A stretch of 14,013 nt of DNA, taken from the NCBI GenBank assembly GCA_947462425.1, contig CANHPI010000027.1, forward strand, positions 1-14,013, given 5' to 3'. Made by a program: the position numbers and the translations under genes. The DNA is from Bacteroidota bacterium. GTDB taxonomy: Bacteria > Bacteroidota > Bacteroidia > B-17B0 > B-17BO. Shown here piece by piece: positions 1 through 7,742 of the stretch. The notes beneath the pieces are model-generated. The model was not told the origin of the DNA and made no database searches. It saw nothing but the letters and a program-made list of their open reading frames with translations. Positions within the stretch are counted from its first letter, which is position 1, and every line of letters begins with the position of its first letter.

Positions 1-1563
1 GAAACCACAAAAAAAATAGATTACAAAATTGGTCGTGTAAAACGCGGTAAACAAAAAAGCGAATATTTAATTAAGTTTAAACGCAAAGGCGATATGCAAA
101 TGCCAATTGATTTTGCGGTGATTGATAAAAATGATTCTGCTTACATGTACCACATTCCAAATACCTGGTTCGAAAAACCTGTTAAATCAATTGTTTTACC
201 TCGTTGGATTGGTTGGGGTAAAGTAAAACCTACTTACGTTGCCAAAGTTCAGTTAAGCGGAAAATTAAAAAATGTCATCATTGATCCTTCCCGTCGTTTG
301 GCTGATGTGGATATGATGAATAATGTAAAACATCATCGGGTTAATGTAACATTCGATTCTAAAATTTATAATCCTTTAGATTGGAAACATTACGAAATAA
401 AAGCACGGCCAAGTTTATGGTATAATGGTTATGATGGAGTAAAAGTGGGGGCGCATTTAAATGGTGGTTATATGAATACTAAACATGTATTTGATTTAAC
501 TGCTTGGTTTAGCAGTGGTTTAGGGCAAGCATTTTTAGACTCAACAACTAAAATAAATAACTATAATGTGTTTTCGTTTTTATTAAATTATAGAACATCA
601 ACTGCAAAATTTATTAAAAAATCAACTATTTACATGACCTTAAAATCATTAGATGGATTAGAAAGTGGGTTAATTGGATTTGAGAAAAAAAGTAATAACG
701 ATAAAAACAGAATTTATATTCAATACAAAGCAATGGTGCGCGATATGCCAAACGACTTGGTATATTTAATTAATCAAAAGGAATGGCAAATTCAAAAAAT
801 GAACAGCTATTTAAATGTTGGCATTGATCATAACTATAATTACAACAGAGGAGTTGGTTTTATGAATCTAAATATGAGGGCAAGTGCTTTAACCAGAGAT
901 TATGATTATTCTAATATTCATTACACCGCAATTAATAAAAATGACTTAGGGAAAATAAATATCAATACCCGTGTATTTGCACAATTGGGTTTTGGATCGC
1001 AATTAGCTGACGAATCCATGTTATTTGCTGCGGGGGCAAACCCAGAGGAATTAATGGATAATAAATACACACGCTCCAATGGATTTATTCCACCAGAGTG
1101 GGGAAAATATGGTGCAATTACTAATCATTTTACAGCAGGTGGTGGATTAAATTTAAGAGGGTATTCGGGTTATGTTTTAGCTGCAGAAGATGCAAATGGG
1201 GTTATAGGCAATAATTACAAAGGAACATCAGGAGCATCGGCAAGTGCTGAAATTGAATTTGGTGAACTATTTAGTTTTATGAATATCAAACAATTAAATA
1301 ACTCTATTAAAATAAATCCTTACCTGTTTGCAGATGCAGGAACAATTAATATCAATGCCCCTAATAAAGCAACTGTTATGTCGAACTTAATGGCTGATGC
1401 AGGTGTGGGTATTGCAGTGAGTATTCAAAAATGGGGTCCGCTGTATGGCTTAAAACCTTTAACTATTCGTTTTGATATGCCTTTATTTATTAACCGATTA
1501 CCATTTGCTGAAAAAGATTATTTTCAAGCACGTTGGATGATTGGTATTAACCGAGCATTTTAA
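1..1563 (+). CDS. M1-aminopeptidase-like protein with C-terminal outer-membrane barrel, C-terminal part (5' end outside window)
   Basis: The reading frame is open from base 1, so the 520 residues seen are only the C-terminal part; the Met at base 94 is internal. Residues about 93-108 carry an IDPSRRLADVDMMNN-type motif, which I recognise from the end of M1 (gluzincin) metallopeptidases of Bacteroidota. After it come about 400 residues of alternating polar and aromatic beta-strand sequence with glycine-rich turns, ending in an Arg-Ala-Phe C-terminus; a terminal Phe is typical of outer-membrane barrels inserted by BamA. I infer a peptidase domain tethered to or displayed on the outer membrane. 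The zinc-binding HExxH region would lie upstream and is not seen, so catalytic competence is unknown. The stop is 3 bases before the next gene, which suggests an operon. A beta-barrel protein with an unrelated N-terminus is the alternative. Confidence 0.65.
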   Translation, partial: ETTKKIDYKIGRVKRGKQKSEYLIKFKRKGDMQMPIDFAVIDKNDSAYMYHIPNTWFEKPVKSIVLPRWIGWGKVKPTYVAKVQLSGKLKNVIIDPSRRLADVDMMNNVKHHRVNVTFDSKIYNPLDWKHYEIKARPSLWYNGYDGVKVGAHLNGGYMNTKHVFDLTAWFSSGLGQAFLDSTTKINNYNVFSFLLNYRTSTAKFIKKSTIYMTLKSLDGLESGLIGFEKKSNNDKNRIYIQYKAMVRDMPNDLVYLINQKEWQIQKMNSYLNVGIDHNYNYNRGVGFMNLNMRASALTRDYDYSNIHYTAINKNDLGKININTRVFAQLGFGSQLADESMLFAAGANPEELMDNKYTRSNGFIPPEWGKYGAITNHFTAGGGLNLRGYSGYVLAAEDANGVIGNNYKGTSGASASAEIEFGELFSFMNIKQLNNSIKINPYLFADAGTININAPNKATVMSNLMADAGVGIAVSIQKWGPLYGLKPLTIRFDMPLFINRLPFAEKDYFQARWMIGINRAF

Positions 1564-1566
1564 TTA

Positions 1567-3468
1567 ATGAATTCATACAAACCACAATTAGTTAATTTAA
1601 TAAAGCAAATAGCATTTGTTTTTTTAATGTATTTTTTTTGTCGCTTATTATTTTACTATTTTAATAGATCCTCTTTTCAAGACATTACTTTTTCTGAATT
1701 GAGTTCCTTATTATTTTACGGATTAAGATTTGATGCCTTTAGTATTGCCGCAACAAACTCGTTATATATTTTATTATGTTCACTTCCGTTCAATTTTTAT
1801 TATTCGAAGGTTTATCAAAAAACAACATCTATTATATTTATTGTAACCAATGCCATTGCTATATCTTTAAATTTTATAGATTTCGCTTATTTTCAGTTTA
1901 CACTTAAACGCACAACTTTTGAAGTTGGTAATTTAATTTTTGGCGGACAAACAGAATTCTCTAAACTGGTTCCACATTTTATTTCTAATTACTGGTATTT
2001 AATATTACTATATGTTTTATTTATTTGGGCTTTTACCAAAGTTCATTTCAAGATTCGTAAAAACGAAAAAAATGAATCTATAAAATTTAATTTTAAAAAG
2101 CTAAGTCTTTATTTTATTGCTTTTGCATTATTAATAAGTACAACTGTTTTAGGTATTAGAGGTGGTATAGATGAACGACCGATTGTGCTTTTAGATGCTA
2201 ATAAATATGCAATTCCAAAATACACGTCCATCCTAATCAATACACCATTTTCTGTTTTAAAATCAGCTGACTTAACGGAATTAAAACCACTTTCCCTATT
2301 TAATAAAAGTGAATTAATAAAATACTACAATCCTCTGCATCCTTCGGATACAGGAGAGTTTAAAAAAATAAATGTTTGTGTTATCATCTTAGAAAGTTTT
2401 TCAAAAGAGTTTACTGCTATTGGTAAAAGAATAAGCTATACCCCATTTTTAGATAGCTTAATGTCGAAATCAATGGTGTTTGAAAATGCCATTGCTAATG
2501 GTAAAACCTCCATCAATGGCATTCCTGCAATTATTGCATCCATGCCAAGCTTTTTAGAAAATCAATACTTAAACTCTTTGTATTGTAATAATAAATTACA
2601 AACGTTGCCAAACCTGCTAAAAGAAAAAGGCTATTCTTCTGTATTTTATCATGGAGGAACAAATGGAACCATTAATTTAAATTCGTTTGCTCAATTAGCC
2701 GGTTACGATAATTATTTCGGAAGAACAGAATATAATAATGATGAAGATTATGATGGACAATGGGGCATTTGGGATGAGCCATTTTTAAAGAAAACAGTCA
2801 CAGAAATGTCAACTTTAAAACAACCATTTTTCACATCTATATTTACATTAAGTTCTCATAATCCATATAAAGTTCCAAAAAAATATGAAGGAAAATTTCC
2901 TAAAGGAAATTACGAAATAACTGAATCAATTGGATATGCAGATTACGCTTTAAACCTTTTTTTTAAAGACGCAAGCAAACAGCCGTGGTTTAACAATACA
3001 CTGTTTGTTATCACACCAGATCACACAAGTATTTCAAACGACCAATTCTATTCAACTATTTTAGGACAATATTCTATTCCAATTATACTATTTAAGAATG
3101 ATATAATGCCTCAAGTAGAACAAAGAACAGTACAGCAAATTGACATTTTACCTACTGTTTTAGATTATTTAAATTACGATAAGCCATTTTATTCATTAGG
3201 AAAAAGTATGCTTGCTGAAAGCGAACAACCTTCAATGTATTATATAGGACCTCATTATTGTTGTGTAAAAGACAGCTTCTTTTACATATTAAATGATTTT
3301 AAATTAACAGAAAAGTACAATTTCAAAAAAGATAGTTTGCTAAAAACAAACCTTTTAAAAAACAAAGCAGATGCAGATATTTTAAATTTCAGTAAGGCAT
3401 ACATACAAAACTACACAAATGATGTGATTGAGAATAAAGTGACTTACATTAATAAAACAAAAAAATAA
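1567..3468 (+). CDS. LtaS-type inner-membrane sulfatase-fold phosphotransferase
   Basis: This 633-residue protein has the layout of the lipoteichoic acid synthase/phosphoglycerol transferase family: about five N-terminal membrane segments (roughly 13-31, 44-75, 86-110, 141-160 and 180-198), then a periplasmic sulfatase-fold domain. Expected metal and catalytic residues are visible: Glu276 in IILESFSKEF, the probable Thr nucleophile at 314 in GKTSINGIP, a WGIWDEP motif near 399-405, His431 in SSHNPY, and Asp485-His486 in ITPDHTS. The family transfers phosphoglycerol or phosphoethanolamine head groups from phospholipid to envelope acceptors. Gram-negative Bacteroidota are not known to make lipoteichoic acid, so the acceptor is unknown and may be a lipid or glycan. 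The ATG follows the upstream stop by 3 bases and the end overlaps the next gene by 1 base (TAATG), implying translational coupling. Codon use is very AT-rich. Confidence 0.9.
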   Translation: MNSYKPQLVNLIKQIAFVFLMYFFCRLLFYYFNRSSFQDITFSELSSLLFYGLRFDAFSIAATNSLYILLCSLPFNFYYSKVYQKTTSIIFIVTNAIAISLNFIDFAYFQFTLKRTTFEVGNLIFGGQTEFSKLVPHFISNYWYLILLYVLFIWAFTKVHFKIRKNEKNESIKFNFKKLSLYFIAFALLISTTVLGIRGGIDERPIVLLDANKYAIPKYTSILINTPFSVLKSADLTELKPLSLFNKSELIKYYNPLHPSDTGEFKKINVCVIILESFSKEFTAIGKRISYTPFLDSLMSKSMVFENAIANGKTSINGIPAIIASMPSFLENQYLNSLYCNNKLQTLPNLLKEKGYSSVFYHGGTNGTINLNSFAQLAGYDNYFGRTEYNNDEDYDGQWGIWDEPFLKKTVTEMSTLKQPFFTSIFTLSSHNPYKVPKKYEGKFPKGNYEITESIGYADYALNLFFKDASKQPWFNNTLFVITPDHTSISNDQFYSTILGQYSIPIILFKNDIMPQVEQRTVQQIDILPTVLDYLNYDKPFYSLGKSMLAESEQPSMYYIGPHYCCVKDSFFYILNDFKLTEKYNFKKDSLLKTNLLKNKADADILNFSKAYIQNYTNDVIENKVTYINKTKK

Positions 3469-4943
3469 TGGAACACTATGATTTAATTGTTATTGGAGGT
3501 GGCCCAAGTGGATATGCCGGAGCAATGCGCGCCTTAGATTTTAAGAAAAAAGTTTTGTTGATTGAAAAAAAACGTATTGGTGGTGCAGGAGTTTATGATG
3601 GTGTATTAACCTCAAAAACATTATGGGAACTTTCTCAAAAAGTTTCTTCCATAAGAGAAATGGTACCAGACTACCATGTAAATTATCAGGACATTATAAA
3701 CACTTTAAAAGAAGCTGTATTTGAACGTAAAACTCAAATGATGGTTCATTTAAATTTATTACAAAAACACCAACCTGATTTATTTTGTTATGAAAAAGGT
3801 ACTGCTTGCTTTATTAACAAAAACACCATTGCCATAAAAAAAGAAGATGGCTCAATTAAACAAGTAAGTGCTGATAATATTTTAATTACTACAGGAAGCA
3901 GGCCAAGGTATTTATCTCACATTCCAATAGACGAACAAATTATCATGACAAGTGATGGCGTTAAAAATTTAACTAAACTACCTGAAAGTTTAGTTGTATT
4001 AGGAGCGGGTGTTATTGGTTGTGAGTTTGCCACAATTTTCTCAAATATGGGAAAAACAAAAGTTTATTTAATTGATAAAGCAGATCGAATTTTACCGTTT
4101 GAGGATGAAGATGTTGCCGCATTAGTTAGCGAAAGTCTAGAAAAACATGGCGCAACAATTCATCATGGATCTTCATTAAAACGCATGGAAATTAAAAATG
4201 GAAAAGTAGAATATGAATTAGAATATAAAAATAGTAAAACAGAAATTATTACCGTTGATAAAGCCTTAGTATCGGTTGGTAGAGTTGCTAATGTGGAGCA
4301 TATTGGATTAGAAAATGCTGGAGTGAAGTTAAATGAACGAGGAAGTATTTGGGATGATGATACACAAACAAACATCTCTAATATATATGTTGCAGGTGAT
4401 GTAACAACAGACATGGCTTTAGTAAATGTGGGTGAACGTGAAGCAAGACATGCTGTGGTTCGTATGTTTGGACCAACTATAAAACCATTATCCTACCAAA
4501 ACATTTCTACTATTATGTTTTTAAATCCTGAAGTCGCTAGCGTTGGAATGAGTGAACAAGATTGTAAGAAAAAAGGAATAGCTCACAAAGTAGTTAAATT
4601 AGATTATAGCACAAATGCTCGAGCTATAGCCATGCGAAAAACAAAAGGTTTTTTTAAAATAATTGTAACCAATGATAACGGGATGCGAATTTTAGGAATG
4701 CGAGTAGTTGGAGAACATGCCAGTTCTGCCATTCAAGCGGTAGCTTATTTAATTCATACCAATCAAGGCATTAGAGAATTAGCGGATATGATGCATCCGC
4801 ACCCAAGTATTATTGAAGGTGTTCAGGAATGTTTAAGAATGTTGCTCGGAAAATCAATTTACAAGCCTTACATTTTTAAAGACAAATTAAAATGTTATGT
4901 TTGTGAGAATGATAATTGTACACCAGTTGAATCACTCCTTTAA
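3468..4943 (+). CDS. FAD/NAD(P)-dependent oxidoreductase of the Lpd/SthA family lacking the redox disulfide
   Basis: At 491 residues it has the full length and domain order of the dihydrolipoamide dehydrogenase/glutathione reductase family: FAD Rossmann motif GGGPSG (10-15), TTGSRPR (141-147), NAD(P) motif GAGVIG (179-184), second FAD motif AGDV (309-312), and a C-terminal dimerisation domain with the His445/Glu450 pair in HPHPSIIE. Where relatives have the CxxxxC redox pair (GGTCLNVGCIPSK in Lpd), this protein reads GGAGVYDGVLTSK (38-50), so both cysteines are gone. Soluble transhydrogenase SthA also lacks one cysteine, so a disulfide-free hydride transfer such as NAD(P) transhydrogenation is plausible. 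Asp203 after the second nucleotide-binding strand hints at NAD(H). The tail contains Cys476, Cys479 and Cys484, outside the usual fold. The start overlaps the upstream stop by one base. Calling it Lpd would be unsafe. Confidence 0.9.
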   Translation: MEHYDLIVIGGGPSGYAGAMRALDFKKKVLLIEKKRIGGAGVYDGVLTSKTLWELSQKVSSIREMVPDYHVNYQDIINTLKEAVFERKTQMMVHLNLLQKHQPDLFCYEKGTACFINKNTIAIKKEDGSIKQVSADNILITTGSRPRYLSHIPIDEQIIMTSDGVKNLTKLPESLVVLGAGVIGCEFATIFSNMGKTKVYLIDKADRILPFEDEDVAALVSESLEKHGATIHHGSSLKRMEIKNGKVEYELEYKNSKTEIITVDKALVSVGRVANVEHIGLENAGVKLNERGSIWDDDTQTNISNIYVAGDVTTDMALVNVGEREARHAVVRMFGPTIKPLSYQNISTIMFLNPEVASVGMSEQDCKKKGIAHKVVKLDYSTNARAIAMRKTKGFFKIIVTNDNGMRILGMRVVGEHASSAIQAVAYLIHTNQGIRELADMMHPHPSIIEGVQECLRMLLGKSIYKPYIFKDKLKCYVCENDNCTPVESLL

Positions 4944-4954
4944 ATTATTAATAC

Positions 4955-7345
4955 TTGAAAAAAATAGTCTTCATATTTTTATGCCTAAGTAATGTTTGTT
5001 TTTCTATTACAAATACTACCTGCGAAAATGAATGGCTAATTGATTATTATTTTGAAAAGGAAGAAAATATCCAAAATAAATTATCAAAGATTTTTAATCT
5101 TACTGTTACTGGAAAATACAATGATGCTAAAGACGAAATTTATCGATTAAAAACATCAAACTCAAAATCAAGCCTCGCCTATTCTGCAGCCCTTTGTTAT
5201 GAAGCAAATATACATTATAACGAGAGCAAATATGAGTTGTCAATTTTATTATCAGATTCTGTAATTGAAATTTTAAATAAAATCGATAATAATAACAGAT
5301 ACATTATAAAAGCATTAAATATAAAAGCAAAAGGGTTAAGTGCTTTAAACGAATTAAATAAATCTGAAAACATAATTAACATAGCTTCTAAAAAAGCAAG
5401 AGAAATCAATGATAAAAACGGATTAGCTGTATCCTATTATTTATTAGGTTCAATATATAGTGACAAAGGTTTTTATGATAAAAGTAAAGATCTATTATTA
5501 AAAAGCATTGCCATCCGAAATGAAATTAAAGACGAGTTAGGACTTGCTGCTAGTTATTCATTTTTAGGGCTTACCTTTTCACATTTAGGCGACTATATGC
5601 AAGGAATTGAATACATCCAAAAAAGCATCATTATTCGTGAAAAAATAAAAGATAAAAGAGGGCTTGCAAATTCTTTTTTATCCCTTTATAAAATTTACAT
5701 CGACATTGGTGAATCAGATAAAGCAATGGAGTCAGAATTTAAAAGTCTGGAAATTTGTAGGGAAATTAACGACTTACAATGTGTATCTGGCCGCCTTACA
5801 AACATTGGAGAAATTCACCAAAATAAAGGTGAATATGAAAAAGCGCTAGACTACCATTTTAAAGCCTTATCAATTAGTAAACAACTAAACATCAGAAACA
5901 GAATTGCAGATGTTCACGAAAATATTGCCCGAAATTATAATTTTACTAATAAATACAATGAAGCTCTAAAACACATTGATAGTTGCAAAACTATCAGAAC
6001 TATTATTGGAGACGCGGAAGGATTAATTTCAGCTACTTTAGTTTTATCACAAATCAACTTCAATCAAAAAAACATAAAAGAAGCTATCAATAATGGTAAC
6101 AAGGCACTTGATGCTAGTTTAAAATTAAAACTACCGTATTTGATTAAAGACGCTCATCAAGTATTAAGCAATGCATTCCTCTTACAACATAACTCAGAAA
6201 AATCATTAATTCATTTTAAAGCATTTATTGTTCTGCGCGATAGTTTATACAATATTGATAAAACGAAAGAAATCGTTAGAAAAGAATTAGAATTTAATTT
6301 TGGTAAAAAAGAAGAATTACAAAAATTGGAAGTGGCAAAAAAAATGGCAGAAACTAATGCGGAAAGTAGAAAACAAAGAATCATCATTATTTTTACCATT
6401 ATTGCTTTAATAATTCTTTCGTCTTTATTAGGTTTTGCTATTTGGCAATACCGTTTAAAAATTAAATCAGAAAAAAAATTACAAAATTTGAATTCCGATT
6501 TAAATGTAAAAAACTATCAATTAGAAGAAAAATCATTTATTATTGAGTCTCAACATAACACTATTCATCAAAAAAATAAAGAAATTACCGACAGTATCAA
6601 ATATGCTCAAAAAATACAAACAGCCATGATGCCTTTAAAGCATGAGTTCTCTGCATTTTTCAAGGACTGTTTTGTGTTGTTTGAACCAAAAGACATTATT
6701 AGCGGCGACTTTTTTTGGATTACTGGCAAAAATGATAAAATAATTTTTGCTACAGGCGATTGCACCGGACACGGAGTTCCTGGTGGTTTTATGAGCATGC
6801 TTGGAGTTTCATTATTAAATGAAATTATTAATGAACATGATTTAACTGAACCAGCGCTAATATTAAGTCGCTTAAGAAAAAAAGTAATCAAAGCACTTCG
6901 TCAAAAAGGATTATCTGGAGAACAACAAGACGGCATGGATATGACTATTTGTGTGATTGATAAAGAACAAATGACCTTAAACTATGCCGCTGCTAATCAT
7001 GCATTTTATGTGGTTAAAAAAAAAGAGTCTGGGGTTGAACTGGAGGAATATAGAGGGGAAAAACAACCAGTTGGTATTTTTGGTAGCGAATTAAAGCCCT
7101 TTAAACAATATACTATCGAATTAAAACCCAATGATATAATTTACACATTTACTGACGGATTTGCCGATCAATTTGGAGGCCCAAAGGGTAAAAAATTCAA
7201 ATACAAACAATTAAAAGAATTACTATTATCAACTCAAACATTTGATTTGAAAGATCAAGAAACAATCATTAAAAACAAATTTTATTCCTGGAAAGGTGAT
7301 TTAGAACAAGTGGATGATGTGTGTTTGATTGGAATTAAAATCTAA
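4955..7345 (+). CDS. TPR-repeat sensor with C-terminal SpoIIE/PP2C-type serine phosphatase
   Basis: The 796-residue protein begins with a signal peptide (about 1-17) at a TTG codon. The in-frame TAA two codons upstream and the hydrophobic N-terminus make this the only good start. TPR-like repeats follow with an exact 40-residue period (starts near 151, 191, 231, 271, 311, 351), with a less regular region before them. A membrane helix spans about 476-497, followed by a coiled coil (about 500-550) and a SpoIIE domain (about 570-796). Metal ligands are visible: Asp585 in ISGDFFW, Asp602 in GDCTGHG, Asp734 in FTDG, and Asp787-Asp788. The TPR part should lie in the periplasm and the phosphatase in the cytoplasm, giving a transmembrane signalling protein that probably acts on an anti-anti-sigma (STAS) protein. 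No such partner is in this window. The gene starts 11 bases after the oxidoreductase stop, so it is likely the last operon member. Confidence 0.9.
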   Translation: MKKIVFIFLCLSNVCFSITNTTCENEWLIDYYFEKEENIQNKLSKIFNLTVTGKYNDAKDEIYRLKTSNSKSSLAYSAALCYEANIHYNESKYELSILLSDSVIEILNKIDNNNRYIIKALNIKAKGLSALNELNKSENIINIASKKAREINDKNGLAVSYYLLGSIYSDKGFYDKSKDLLLKSIAIRNEIKDELGLAASYSFLGLTFSHLGDYMQGIEYIQKSIIIREKIKDKRGLANSFLSLYKIYIDIGESDKAMESEFKSLEICREINDLQCVSGRLTNIGEIHQNKGEYEKALDYHFKALSISKQLNIRNRIADVHENIARNYNFTNKYNEALKHIDSCKTIRTIIGDAEGLISATLVLSQINFNQKNIKEAINNGNKALDASLKLKLPYLIKDAHQVLSNAFLLQHNSEKSLIHFKAFIVLRDSLYNIDKTKEIVRKELEFNFGKKEELQKLEVAKKMAETNAESRKQRIIIIFTIIALIILSSLLGFAIWQYRLKIKSEKKLQNLNSDLNVKNYQLEEKSFIIESQHNTIHQKNKEITDSIKYAQKIQTAMMPLKHEFSAFFKDCFVLFEPKDIISGDFFWITGKNDKIIFATGDCTGHGVPGGFMSMLGVSLLNEIINEHDLTEPALILSRLRKKVIKALRQKGLSGEQQDGMDMTICVIDKEQMTLNYAAANHAFYVVKKKESGVELEEYRGEKQPVGIFGSELKPFKQYTIELKPNDIIYTFTDGFADQFGGPKGKKFKYKQLKELLLSTQTFDLKDQETIIKNKFYSWKGDLEQVDDVCLIGIKI

Positions 7346-7358
7346 TTCACTATCTTTG
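7329..7358 (+). promoter_or_regulatory. Bacteroidota-type promoter for rbfA
   Basis: TTG at 7329-7331 is followed after 19 bases by TATCTTTG at 7351-7358, an exact match to the TAnnTTTG -7 consensus of the Bacteroidota primary sigma factor. The -33 element lies inside the last codons of the SpoIIE gene. Only 4 bases separate the -7 box from the rbfA ATG at 7363, so transcription would begin at or next to the start codon. Confidence 0.6.
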
Positions 7359-7362
7359 CACT

Positions 7363-7707
7363 ATGGAAACAGTTAGACAAAGTAAGGTTGCAAAGTTATT
7401 GCAAAAAGAGTTAGCGGAAATTTTTAGAGCTAATGCAAAAACTATGTTTAACAATGGTTTTATTACAGTAACGATTGTTAGGGTAAGTTCTGATTTAAGT
7501 TCTGCAAAAGCCTATTTAAGCATTATGGCAACGCAAGATGTTGATGCTTTATTTAAATCCATTAATGATCAAAAACAACATATTCGTAAAATATTAGGAT
7601 TCAGTATTGGCAAACAAGTACGCGTTGTTCCTGAATTACATTTCTTCATTGATGATTCTTATGATTATGCGGAAAAGATAAACGCTATTTTCAATAAAGG
7701 AATTTAA
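7363..7707 (+). CDS. rbfA: ribosome-binding factor A
   Basis: RbfA binds the free 30S subunit and helps mature the 5' end of 16S rRNA; it is also needed for growth in the cold. The 114-residue length is normal for the family, which is a single KH-like domain. Recognisable features are the N-terminal RQSKVAKLLQKELAEIF helix (5-21), the SSDLSSAKAYLSI strand (42-54), and the family signature RVVPELHFFIDDS (87-99). It is a cytoplasmic protein. The ATG agrees with relatives, which begin with Met-Glu-Thr followed by a similar helix. A promoter lies immediately upstream, so rbfA can be expressed independently of the four-gene cluster before it. It converges with the minus-strand gene that ends at 7743. 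Confidence 0.97.
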   Translation: METVRQSKVAKLLQKELAEIFRANAKTMFNNGFITVTIVRVSSDLSSAKAYLSIMATQDVDALFKSINDQKQHIRKILGFSIGKQVRVVPELHFFIDDSYDYAEKINAIFNKGI

Positions 7708-7726
7708 TAATTACTAAATTATTAAA
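7703..7726. terminator. AT-only hairpin between convergent genes, possible bidirectional terminator
   Basis: TTTAATAATT (7703-7712) and AATTATTAAA (7717-7726) form a perfect 10-bp inverted repeat with an ACTA loop, overlapping the rbfA stop codon. It lies in the 35-base gap between convergent genes, and a T run follows at 7738-7744 on the + strand. The stem has no G:C pair, so it would be a weak terminator and could be a chance product of AT-rich DNA. Confidence 0.4.
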
Positions 7727-7742
7727 CTAGTACTACATTTTT

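Noticed and set aside
94..1563. A 489-residue protein starting at the ATG at base 94
   Set aside because: The frame is open to base 1 and the codons before the ATG encode sequence that fits the same domain, so this Met is internal to a gene cut by the window edge.
4163..4414. Minus-strand 83-codon frame inside the oxidoreductase gene
   Set aside because: It lies wholly inside a strongly supported gene, has no family resemblance, and has no promoter or context of its own.
6607..6891. Minus-strand 94-codon frame opposite the SpoIIE domain
   Set aside because: It is antisense to conserved metal-binding motifs of the phosphatase. The open frame follows from the codon use of the real gene.
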